Positions 19,494 through 27,064 of a stretch of 64,000 nt of DNA are shown piece after piece. How positions within the stretch are numbered: position 1 is the stretch's first letter; each line of letters begins with the position of its first letter. The notes beneath the pieces are model-generated. The model saw only the letters and a list, made by a program, of their open reading frames with translations, ran no database searches and was not told the DNA's origin. This DNA comes from Pseudoxanthomonas composti (GTDB taxonomy: Bacteria > Pseudomonadota > Gammaproteobacteria > Xanthomonadales > Xanthomonadaceae), in contig NZ_SAWZ01000008.1 in NCBI RefSeq assembly GCF_004122095.1, positions 1 through 64,000 of the forward strand. The letters run 5' to 3'. Made by a program: the position numbers and the translations under genes.

Positions 19494-20234
19494 TCAGTGC
19501 AGGAAGCCGGCCAGCTTGGCCTCGATGTTGCGCGGGTTCTCGCCCTGAGCGATCGCGATCAGCCCTTCGACGACCATCTCGCGCTCGCCGGTGCGCGAGG
19601 CGATGACCGCCTTGAGCTTGGCCGCCATCGGCAGGAAGAACAGGTTGGCCGAGGCGATGCCGTAGATGGTGGCGGTGAATGCCGCGGCGATGCCGTGGCC
19701 GAGCTTGGACGGATCGCCCAGGTTCTTCATCACCGCGATCAGGCCGAACACCGCGCCGATGATGCCCAGGGTCGGCGCGTAGATGCCCATGCCCTCGAAG
19801 ACCTTGGCCGCGGCCAGGTCGTGGTGCTCCTGGCCTTCCAGGTCGATCTCCAGCATGCGCCGGATCGACTCGGGCTCCACGCCGTCCACCAGCATCTGCA
19901 GGCCCTTCTTCAGGAACGGGTCGTGCTGTTCGTTGACGTGCACTTCCAGGCCCAGCAGACCCTGGCGTCGGGCGGTGTTGGACCACTCCACGATCCGCGA
20001 GGCCACCACCTGGCGGTCGCTCGGCGGCGGCTTGACCACCCAGATCAGGATATTGAGCGCGCGCTTGAACACCGACGGCGGGGTATGCACGAAGATCGCG
20101 GCGATGGTGCCGACGATGACGATGACGAAGGCGGCCGAGGACCACAGCGATCCGATGCCCGCGCCCTTGAGAATGCTGCCGCCGACCAGAGCGGCCAGCG
20201 CGAGCAGGATTCCGAGGAGGCTGAGGATGTCCAT
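19494..20234 (-). CDS. motC: Flagellar stator protein MotC (MotA family)
   Basis: 246 residues, four membrane helices (about 1-20, 30-48, 145-170, 178-200), with the cytoplasmic loop holding the charged segment that meets FliG and the conserved PTLGIIGAVFGLIAVMKNL in the third helix region. Lacks the extra N-terminal residues of the MotA-only type. Forms the proton channel with MotD, encoded just downstream. It is separated from cheA by a 490-nt repeat-filled spacer (20235-20723) in which I see no strong promoter. Confidence 0.94.
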   Translation of the reverse strand: MDILSLLGILLALAALVGGSILKGAGIGSLWSSAAFVIVIVGTIAAIFVHTPPSVFKRALNILIWVVKPPPSDRQVVASRIVEWSNTARRQGLLGLEVHVNEQHDPFLKKGLQMLVDGVEPESIRRMLEIDLEGQEHHDLAAAKVFEGMGIYAPTLGIIGAVFGLIAVMKNLGDPSKLGHGIAAAFTATIYGIASANLFFLPMAAKLKAVIASRTGEREMVVEGLIAIAQGENPRNIEAKLAGFLH

Positions 20235-20310
20235 GGGGTCGGTATCGGCCGGGTCACGGCGGACTTGAACGGGGCGGGCCCTGGGGGTGATGCAAGGCTT
20301 GGGCCAGAAG

Positions 20311-20722
20311 GCGAGGAACGAGTGGAGAGGAACGAGGAACGAGTGGGGCGGAGCGAATGGATTGGCTCGCCCGCGATCTCAGGGGTCGCTTTGCGCAGGA
20401 CGAACGAGGAACGAGGAACGAGGAAACGAGAAACGAGAAACGAGAAACGAGAAACGAGTGGCGCGGACCGCGGCGCTCCCACTCGTTCCTCGTTCCTCTT
20501 CACTCGTTCCTGGCCAGACTGTCACGCCAAAACGGAGAGCGACAAAGGAACCAGGAGCCAGTGACGCGACCGAGGGGCGCTCTCACTCGTCCTCGTTCCT
20601 CTCCACTCGTTTCTGGCCAGACGGTCACGCCAAAAGGGAGAGCGACGAAGGAACAAGGAGCCAGTGACGCGACCGAGGAGCGCTCTCACTTGTTCCTCGT
20701 TCCTCTCCACTCGTTCCTCGCC
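20311..20722. repeat. GAACGAG short-repeat array A (behind cheA)
   Basis: Dozens of 7-bp units (GAACGAG/AAACGAG) on the plus strand at 20311-20458, and their complement (CTCGTTC) at 20482-20722, making long inverted arms. The array starts 2 nt after the cheA stop and fills the cheA-motC gap. It contains a 103-bp tandem duplication (20512-20614 and 20615-20717). No gene is supported in 20235-20723. Confidence 0.88.
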
Positions 20723-20723
20723 T

Positions 20724-22496
20724 TCAGGCCATGCTCTCCCGCAGCCCGTCCACATCCAGGATCATCGCCAGGCGACCGTCGCCGATCAGGGTGGCGCCGG
20801 CGTAGCCGGGCAGGCCGCGCAGGGCGCGCGGCAGGGGCTTGATCACCACTTCCTCGCGGCCGCGCACCTGGTCCACGATCAGGCCGAAGCGCGAGTCGCC
20901 CATCTGCAGCAGCACGATGGTGAACAGCGTCTCCGGCGGCACCTGCAGGCCCAGCCAGCCGCGCAGGTCCAGCAACGGCAGGGTGTGCGAGCGGCGGTCC
21001 AGCACCGGGCGGCCGTCGAACCACTTCAGGGTCTTTTCCGGCGCGTGCATCACTTCCTGCACGCGCGCCAGCGGCAAGGCGTAGACCGCCTCGCCGGCCT
21101 GCACCAGCAGGGTCGGCAGGATCGCCAGGGTCAGCGGCACGCGGATCAAAAAGCGGCTGCCGCGTCCGAGTTCGGACTGGATCTGGATCTGGCCGCCCAG
21201 CTCACGAATGCGCGATTGCACCACGTCCATGCCCACGCCACGGCCGGAGATGTCGGTGACCTCGGCCTTGGTGGAAAAGCCGGGCAGGAAGATCAGGTTG
21301 AGGCATTCGTCCGCGCTCAGGCGGGCGGCGGCCTCGGCATCGATCAGGCCCTTCTCGCGCGCCTTGGCGCGCAGGCGCTCGGGGTCGATGCCGGCGCCGT
21401 CGTCCTGCACTTCGATGGCCACATAATCGCCTTCCTGGCGCGCGGCCAGGCGCAGCCGGCCCGAGCGCGGCTTGCCGGAAGCCTCGCGCAGGCCCGGTGC
21501 CTCGATGCCGTGGTCGATGCCGTTGCGCACCAGGTGCACCAGCGGATCGGCCAGGGCCTCGACCAGGTTGCGGTCCAGCTCGGTCTCGGCGCCCACCAGC
21601 TCCAGTTCGACTTCCTTCTGCAGCGAGCGCGCCACATCGCGCGCCACCTTGGGAAAGCGCGAGAACACCTTGCCCACCGGCTGCATGCGCGTGCGCATGA
21701 CCGCCGACTGCAGGCGCGCGGTGGCCACGTCCAGCACGCCCACGGCGCGCTCCAGTTCCTCGTCGCGGATGCGGGTGCGCAGGGTCTTCAGGCGGTTACG
21801 CGCCAGCACCAGCTCGCCGATCAGGTTGACGATGTCGTCCAGCCGGCGCGTGTCCACGCGCACGGTGGTTTCCACCTCGGCGGCCTTGGCAGCCGGGACC
21901 GGGGACCGGGGACCGGGGACCGGGGCAGAAGCGGGAGCCGCTGCCTTTGCCGTTGCTTTCCCGGGTCCCGGCTGCAAGGGCTTGCTGCCGGGCGCAGCGG
22001 CGCCGTGCAGGCTGTCCAGCAGGTTCTCGAACTCGTCGTCGCTGATGTCGCCACTGGCCGCAGCCGCCGGCGCTGCCGTTGCCTTCCCGGGTCCCCGGTC
22101 CCCGGTCCCCGGTCCCGGCGATTCCAGCGCGAACTGGGCAATCAGCTCCGGCGGCGCATGCGGCGGTTCGGTGCCGTTGGACAGCGCGTCGAGCATGCCC
22201 TGCAGCCAGTCCAGCGAGCGCTGGGCCGCGTCGAAGTGGGCCGAGGTCAGTTGGCCCTGACCGGCACGCACGGTGCCCAGGGTCTCCTCGGCGGCATGGC
22301 ACAGGTTGACCATCGCGGTCACGCCCAAAAAGCCGGCGCCGCCCTTGAGGGTGTGGAAGCCGCGGAACACCGCGTTCAGCTGGTCGCGGTCCTCCGGCGA
22401 CTGTTCCAGCGCCACCAGCTGCTCGCCCAGGCGGTCCAGGATTTCCTGGGCCTCGACGATGAAGTCCGCTGCAATATCGGAAGAGACCGCGCTCAT
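20724..22496 (-). CDS. cheA: Chemotaxis histidine kinase CheA (flagellar system)
   Basis: 590 residues. HPt domain with H48 (GFHTLKGGAGFLG); linker 110-208 containing the motif SDDEFENLLDSLHGAAAPG (about 152-170) between Pro/Gly-rich stretches encoded by 7-bp DNA repeats; dimerisation helices (RRLDDIVNLIGELVLARN); ATPase with HLVRNGIDHGIE, DDGAGIDPERL, FLPGFSTKAE, GRGVGMDVV; CheW-like domain at the end. Order cheY-cheZ-cheA with 6 nt to cheZ. The linker has no recognisable CheY-binding P2 domain; its motif matches the triple repeat of the ParP-like protein, as expected for a region that contacts ParP/ParC. Confidence 0.95.
   Translation of the reverse strand: MSAVSSDIAADFIVEAQEILDRLGEQLVALEQSPEDRDQLNAVFRGFHTLKGGAGFLGVTAMVNLCHAAEETLGTVRAGQGQLTSAHFDAAQRSLDWLQGMLDALSNGTEPPHAPPELIAQFALESPGPGTGDRGPGKATAAPAAAASGDISDDEFENLLDSLHGAAAPGSKPLQPGPGKATAKAAAPASAPVPGPRSPVPAAKAAEVETTVRVDTRRLDDIVNLIGELVLARNRLKTLRTRIRDEELERAVGVLDVATARLQSAVMRTRMQPVGKVFSRFPKVARDVARSLQKEVELELVGAETELDRNLVEALADPLVHLVRNGIDHGIEAPGLREASGKPRSGRLRLAARQEGDYVAIEVQDDGAGIDPERLRAKAREKGLIDAEAAARLSADECLNLIFLPGFSTKAEVTDISGRGVGMDVVQSRIRELGGQIQIQSELGRGSRFLIRVPLTLAILPTLLVQAGEAVYALPLARVQEVMHAPEKTLKWFDGRPVLDRRSHTLPLLDLRGWLGLQVPPETLFTIVLLQMGDSRFGLIVDQVRGREEVVIKPLPRALRGLPGYAGATLIGDGRLAMILDVDGLRESMA
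21893..22119. repeat. GGGACCG heptamer repeats inside cheA
   Basis: GGGACCG repeats run at 21893-21926 on the plus strand, a short complement lies at 21957-21973, and complementary repeats at 22084-22119: an inverted pair around about 160 bp within the cheA linker. They are translated as Pro/Gly-rich peptides (VPGPRSPVP and SPGPGTGDRGPG) on either side of the DDEFE motif. The same repeat unit recurs in non-coding DNA at 61823-62000. Confidence 0.85.
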
Positions 22497-22502
22497 GTCG
22501 GT

Positions 22503-23123
22503 TTACAGACCCAGGTCGGAAAGCAGGGCGTCGGCGTCGTTCTGCGAGACGCCATGCCGGTCGATACCCGCCAGCGCGGGGCCGGCCAGGTGGTTGTCGG
22601 GGGTGACGCCGCGCTGCTGCGGCGGCAGGCCGAGTGCGGCAAAGCCCTCGTGCACGCGGCGCACGATGCCGGCCACGCGGCGCACGGTCTGGCCGGTGAT
22701 GTCCTGATAGCTCTGCGCCAGCGCCATCTCCTGCAGGTTCAGGCGCAGGGTGGCCAGCAGCTCCAGCTGGTGCGGCGCGTCCAGCCCGGTGCGCAGCTGT
22801 TCGCTGATCGCGCGCGACTGCTCGATCAGGTCCAGGGTGCGGTGGGTGGCCTGCTCGGTGGTGGTGACCACATGGTCCAGGCGCGCGCAGGCATCGTCCA
22901 GTTCGTTGGCGCCGGGGTGGTCGGCCGGCGGCAGCTCGCCCAGGGCCTGGGCCAGTTCGCGCGCCAGGCGGCTCAGGCCCTTGACCAGCGGCTGGGTGCG
23001 CGCGGCCGCCAGGGCGTCCACGTGCGAACGCCAGGTCGTTTCATCGCCCGCTTCCAACGCGACCAGGGCCTGTTGCAGCCGGTCGATCAGCGCGGCGCGC
23101 TCGGGAGCGGACAGGGCGCTCAT
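22503..23123 (-). CDS. cheZ: CheY-P phosphatase CheZ
   Basis: 206 residues, mostly long helices. The catalytic segment [15 protein letters not shown] carries the Asp and Gln used to dephosphorylate CheY-P, and the C-terminus [12 protein letters not shown] is the typical CheY-binding amphipathic peptide. The start at 23123 overlaps the cheY stop by 4 bp. Confirms that CheY 23120-23512 is the motor-switch CheY. Confidence 0.95.
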   Translation of the reverse strand: MSALSAPERAALIDRLQQALVALEAGDETTWRSHVDALAAARTQPLVKGLSRLARELAQALGELPPADHPGANELDDACARLDHVVTTTEQATHRTLDLIEQSRAISEQLRTGLDAPHQLELLATLRLNLQEMALAQSYQDITGQTVRRVAGIVRRVHEGFAALGLPPQQRGVTPDNHLAGPALAGIDRHGVSQNDADALLSDLGL

Positions 23124-23512
23124 GCGGTGGCCGCCAGCCGTTCGAAGATCTTGCCCAGCTTCTCTTCCAGGGTCTGCGCGGTGAACGGCTTGATGATGTA
23201 GCCGTTCACGCCGTTCTGCGCGGCCTCGATGATCTGCTCGCGCTTGGCTTCGGCCGTGACCATCAGCACCGGCAGGGTCTTGAGCTTGTCGTCGGCGCGG
23301 ATGGCACGCAGCAGGTCGATGCCGGTCATGCCCGGCATGTTCCAGTCGGTCACCACGAAGTCGAACGGCTGCGTGTTCAGCGCCGCCAGCGCGGTGTGGC
23401 CATCGTCGGCTTCGGCCGTGTTGGTGAAGCCCAGGTCGTTGAGCAGGTTCTTGACGATGCGGCGCATCGTCGAGAAATCGTCGACGATCAGGATGCGCAT
23501 GTTCTTGTTCAC
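23120..23512 (-). CDS. cheY: Chemotaxis response regulator CheY
   Basis: 130 residues. Receiver domain with D11-D12, phosphorylation site D56 ([13 protein letters not shown]), switch T in MVTAEAKRE, aromatic in NGYIIKPF and the lysine before PF. These are the hallmarks of motor-binding CheY of the enterobacterial/pseudomonad type. Start [10 protein letters not shown] at 23512, 66 nt after fliA; overlaps cheZ. When phosphorylated by CheA it binds FliM/FliN to change rotation. Confidence 0.96.
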   Translation of the reverse strand: MNKNMRILIVDDFSTMRRIVKNLLNDLGFTNTAEADDGHTALAALNTQPFDFVVTDWNMPGMTGIDLLRAIRADDKLKTLPVLMVTAEAKREQIIEAAQNGVNGYIIKPFTAQTLEEKLGKIFERLAATA

Positions 23513-23578
23513 TTCGGGCTCCAGCAGGTCTTCATCGGGTTCTTGGAACGGATCGCGAAAGGCGGCGGCCGCGGCGGC

Positions 23579-24328
23579 TTACTCGTCTTCCAGTCCGGCA
23601 TCGTGGGTGTCGAACATGTTGAGCTTGCCGCGCAGGCGGACCACGGCCTGGCCGTGGATCTGGCAGACGCGCGACTCGCTCACGCCCAGCACCGCGCCGA
23701 TCTCCTTCAGGTTCAATTCCTGTTCGTAGTACAGCGACAGCACCATCTGCTCGCGCTCGGGCAGCTCACCGATGGCCCCGCCCAGGGCGCGACCGAACTG
23801 GCCGCGCTCCAGCATCTGCTGCGGGTTCAGGCCGGCATCGGGCGCCACATCGACATCGCCGTGGTCCTCGATGCGCGACTCCAGGCTCAGCACCTGGCCG
23901 CGCGAGGCGTCTTCCATCAGGCGCATGTAGTCGGGCAGCGGCATCTCCAGGCGCGCGGCGACGTCCTGCGAGGACGCGGCACGGCCGGTTTCCTGTTCGA
24001 TCGCGCGGGTCGCGGCCGCGGCGTCACGGGCGCGGCGGTGCACCGAGCGCGGCACCCAGTCGCCACGACGGATCTCGTCGATCATCGAGCCGCGGATGCG
24101 GATCGAGGCGTAGGTCTCGAACGAGGCGCCCTGCTCGGCGTCGTAGCTGCGCGAGGCTTCCAGCAGGCCGATCATGCCGGCCTGGATCAGGTCGTCGACC
24201 TCCACGCTGGCCGGCAGCTTGGCCGCCAGGTGGTGGGCGATGCGGCGCACCAGGTCGGCGTGCTTGGTGACGTAGTCGGTGGCGACGGTGCGCTGCACCG
24301 CGCGGTATTCGGCAGTGGCCATGTTCAT
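23579..24328 (-). CDS. fliA: Flagellar sigma factor FliA (sigma-28)
   Basis: 249 residues. Region 2 (VDDLIQAGMIGLLEASRSYD, FETYASIRIRGSMIDEIRRGDWVPR), region 3 and region 4 with the helix-turn-helix (LKEIGAVLGVSESRVCQIH). Length and motifs are those of FliA. Start ATG at 24328 overlaps the fleN stop (ATGA); the longer frame upstream is a shadow of fleN. It directs late genes, for which candidate promoters lie before the receptor and STAS operons in this window. No flgM is present here. Confidence 0.96.
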   Translation of the reverse strand: MNMATAEYRAVQRTVATDYVTKHADLVRRIAHHLAAKLPASVEVDDLIQAGMIGLLEASRSYDAEQGASFETYASIRIRGSMIDEIRRGDWVPRSVHRRARDAAAATRAIEQETGRAASSQDVAARLEMPLPDYMRLMEDASRGQVLSLESRIEDHGDVDVAPDAGLNPQQMLERGQFGRALGGAIGELPEREQMVLSLYYEQELNLKEIGAVLGVSESRVCQIHGQAVVRLRGKLNMFDTHDAGLEDE

Positions 24329-25191
24329 GCCATCGCCCTCTGCTGGATCATGCGGTCGACGAAGAATTCCACGGTGCCGCGCGGTTCCACCGGGGCCTGC
24401 CAGCGCGAGGCGCGGCGGGCGATGTCGGTGATGGCGCGCGCCGAGGGACTGGCGGGGTAGGCACGAACGACGGCCTGCTGGCGCTGCACGGCCATGCGCA
24501 GCCATTCGCACTGCGGCACCGCGCCCAGGTAGTTCAGCGAGACATCGCCCAGGAAGCGCTCGCACACGCGCGAGATCTTGTCGTAGAGGCGGCGGCCTTC
24601 GTTGGCATCGCGCACCATGTTGGCCACGATCTGGATGCGGTCCACGCCGCGCTCGCGCGAGAGGACCTTGATCAGGGCGTAGGCATCGGTGATGGAGGCC
24701 GGCTCGTCGCAGACCACCACGATGGTGTCCTGCGAGGCCTGGCAGAAGGTCAGCACGCTGTCGGTGATGCCGGCGGCGGTGTCCACCACCAGGGTGTCCA
24801 GGTCGCGCTGCAGGTCGTTGAACACATTGACCAGGCCCACGTGCTCGGCCTGCTGCAGCTCGGCCATGTGGCGGCGGCCGGAGGCGGCCGGCACGATCAG
24901 CAGGCCGCCGGGGCCCTCGATCAGCAGCTCTTCCAGCTCGCAGCGGCCGGCCACCAGGTCGGCCAGGGTGTACTTGGGCGCCAGGCCCAGCAGTACGTCC
25001 ACGTTGGCCAGCCCCAGGTCGGCGTCCAGCAGCAGGGTGCGCTTGCCCAGGTCGGCCAGGGCCACGGACAGGTTGACCGACAGGTTGGTCTTGCCCACGC
25101 CCCCCTTGCCGCCGGTGACGGCGATGGAGCGGACGGAATTCATTGGCGGCGGGGGAACGCTGGTCACTGTCGTGTACTCATGCAACGGCAT
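24325..25191 (-). CDS. fleN: Flagellar number regulator FleN/FlhG (MinD-like ATPase)
   Basis: 288 residues from ATG 25191 (MPLHEYTT), which has GGAG 7 nt upstream and overlaps flhF by 14 bp; an ATG at 25143 lacks a ribosome site. Deviant Walker A KGGVGKT at 29-35, Walker A' LLLDADLGLANVDVLLG, Walker B LDTLVVDTAAGI. Order flhF-fleN-fliA is conserved in polar flagellates; FleN limits flagellar number by antagonising FleQ and stimulating FlhF GTPase. Confidence 0.95.
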   Translation of the reverse strand: MPLHEYTTVTSVPPPPMNSVRSIAVTGGKGGVGKTNLSVNLSVALADLGKRTLLLDADLGLANVDVLLGLAPKYTLADLVAGRCELEELLIEGPGGLLIVPAASGRRHMAELQQAEHVGLVNVFNDLQRDLDTLVVDTAAGITDSVLTFCQASQDTIVVVCDEPASITDAYALIKVLSRERGVDRIQIVANMVRDANEGRRLYDKISRVCERFLGDVSLNYLGAVPQCEWLRMAVQRQQAVVRAYPASPSARAITDIARRASRWQAPVEPRGTVEFFVDRMIQQRAMA

Positions 25192-26791
25192 GGTCGTGCT
25201 CCGGGATATTGGGCTTATCGGCAGCGCGGCGCAGATCTTCAAGGCGCAGCGCCAAACTGGCGGCATTTGCCCGATGCAGGTCTTGCGGGACCTGTTGTCC
25301 ATCGGTGACCCAGGTCAGCGGCAAACCGTGGTCGACCACCACCGACAGGGCGCTGCCCAGTCGGCCGGTTTCGTCCAGCTTGGTCAGCACCACCCCCTGC
25401 GGCGCTGCGGTCTGGAAACGGCGTACCACTTCGTCCAGGTCGGAGAAGTGCGAGTTCGCAGGAAGGACAAGCAAGGTCCGTACCTGTTTTGCGGCGCGCA
25501 GCCAGTTCAGCTGGCTGGCCAGGGCGCGGTCGCGCTGGCCCAGGCCGGCGGTATCCACCAGCACCAGCTTGTAGTCGGACAGGCGCTGCAGCAGGGTGAT
25601 CAGCGAGGCGTGGCTGTCGGCCTCGTGCACGGCCACGCCGAGCTGGCGGCCGTAGCTGTGCAGCTGCTCGCGGCCGCCGATGCGGGCCACGTCGGTGGTC
25701 ACCAGGGCGACGTTGCGGGCGCCGTGCTCGGCCGCGTAGCGGGCGGCCAGCTTGGCGATGGTGGTGGTCTTGCCGGCGCCGGTGGGGCCGACCAGGGCGA
25801 TCACGCCGCCTTCTTCCAGCGGGTCGATCGGGCACACCGGCAGGCGCCGCGAGATCAGGCCCAGCATCATGCCGCGGCCACGGGCCGGGTCGGTGTCGGC
25901 CGGGATCTGCAGCACCACGTCGCGGGTGATGCCGGCATCGAATCCGTAGTCTTCCATCAGCTCCATGGCCGTGCCGCGCACCGGCGAGCCGCGCAGGCGC
26001 TCATCGGTCAGGCGCGACATCTCGCGTTCGATCATCGAGCGCATCTGCGCCAGCTCATCGCGCATCTGCATCAGCTGGGCGTCGGACTGCGGGACCTCCG
26101 GCGTCGGCACCAGGCTCAGGTGGGGAGCGGCTGGCGCCGGCACGGCGGCGGCCTGCGGCAGCGGCGCCTGCGAACCGTCGTGGGGCATCGCCGCCTGCGC
26201 CGGCACGGCCGGGGCAGGGGTGGGCTCGGCGGCGGCCATCAGCGCGGCCGGGGTGAAGCTGGCCGCGTCATCGGGCAGCTGGGCGAAGGAGGGGGTGGCC
26301 GCGGCCGCGGCCGGCGCGCGCAGGCCGGACATGGCATCGCGCAGGGCATCGCCGGCGTGGCGCGGGCTGACCGCGGCCAGCAGCGCCTTGGCGAAATCGC
26401 CGCTGGTGGAGGCCTGCGGGCGCGCCTTGGCGGCGGCAGCGGCGACCAGGGCATCGGCATCGAAGCCGGCCGGCGCCTGCGGGCGCGGCGACTCGGCGCG
26501 GGCCTGGGCCAGGGCCTGCTGGCGGGCGGCGTGGGCGGCCTCGCGCTCGGCCATCAGACGCTGCTCCTGGGCCACCTTCTCGGCGGTGGCGGCGGCGAAC
26601 TCGGCTTCCCGACGCGCGGCCGCTTCCAGCTGCTGCTGGACCATGCCCTCGTCGTAGTTGCTGGCCGCCACGATCTCCACGCCCTCGTCGGTACGGCGGT
26701 TGGAGAGGATCACCGCATCGGCGCCGTGTTCTTCACGGACCATGCGCAGCGCGGTGCGCATGTCGGGAGCGGTAAAGCGTTTGATCTTCAT
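25178..26791 (-). CDS. flhF: Flagellar placement GTPase FlhF
   Basis: 537 residues. N-terminal B domain (MKIKRFTAPDMRTALRMVRE, GADAVILSNRR), a long Ala/Pro/Gln-rich linker (about 60-250), then the SRP-type NG GTPase with P loop GPTGAGKTTTIAKLAARY, ALVTTDVARIGGREQL, DTAGLGQRD and TKLDETGRLG. Recruits the first basal-body parts to the pole. Start at 26791; a good sigma-54 site lies 97 nt upstream, so flhF opens the flhF-fleN-fliA-che operon. Confidence 0.95.
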   Translation of the reverse strand: MKIKRFTAPDMRTALRMVREEHGADAVILSNRRTDEGVEIVAASNYDEGMVQQQLEAAARREAEFAAATAEKVAQEQRLMAEREAAHAARQQALAQARAESPRPQAPAGFDADALVAAAAAKARPQASTSGDFAKALLAAVSPRHAGDALRDAMSGLRAPAAAAATPSFAQLPDDAASFTPAALMAAAEPTPAPAVPAQAAMPHDGSQAPLPQAAAVPAPAAPHLSLVPTPEVPQSDAQLMQMRDELAQMRSMIEREMSRLTDERLRGSPVRGTAMELMEDYGFDAGITRDVVLQIPADTDPARGRGMMLGLISRRLPVCPIDPLEEGGVIALVGPTGAGKTTTIAKLAARYAAEHGARNVALVTTDVARIGGREQLHSYGRQLGVAVHEADSHASLITLLQRLSDYKLVLVDTAGLGQRDRALASQLNWLRAAKQVRTLLVLPANSHFSDLDEVVRRFQTAAPQGVVLTKLDETGRLGSALSVVVDHGLPLTWVTDGQQVPQDLHRANAASLALRLEDLRRAADKPNIPEHDHAVA

Positions 26792-26887
26792 GCAGGGCTC
26801 CTGCGGCCGGTGCCGCGGGGAAAGTTCGGTCTGGGAAGTCGGGTCGGGGCGGTCGCCTGTCGGCTTTCCGTCCCGCTTCCGTACCTA

Positions 26888-26903
26888 TGCATGTGGCGTG
26901 CCG
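26888..26903 (-). promoter_or_regulatory. Sigma-54 promoter upstream of flhF
   Basis: Minus strand CGGCACGCCACATGCA: GG at -24 and GC at -12 with the required spacing; one mismatch (A for T) in the TTGC element. About 97 nt before the flhF start. Same architecture as the sites before fliE, fliL and the modification cluster. Confidence 0.72.
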
Positions 26904-26930
26904 ATTTGGGCGCCGGATTTTTGGACAGTG

Positions 26931-27064
26931 AGAAACGAGGAACGAGAAACGAGGAACGAGTGATGAAAAAGCCAGAAACGAGTGCGGAGGAACGAGAAAC
27001 GAGTGGAGGAGCAACGGCGGCCGCTCTCACTCGTTCCTCGTTTCTCGTTTCTCGTTCCTCGCTC
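26931..27064. repeat. GAACGAG short-repeat array B (behind flhA)
   Basis: Forward units at 26931-27004 and reverse-complement units at 27030-27062, ending next to the flhA stop codon. The arms can pair over tens of bases. It lies between flhA and the flhF promoter. No gene is supported in 26792-27064. Confidence 0.87.

Noticed and set aside
20311-20722. CRISPR or minisatellite protein gene in array A
   Set aside because: Units are 7 bp and run in both orientations; the frames have frequent stops or give only repetitive ERGTRNE-type translations on the opposite strand.
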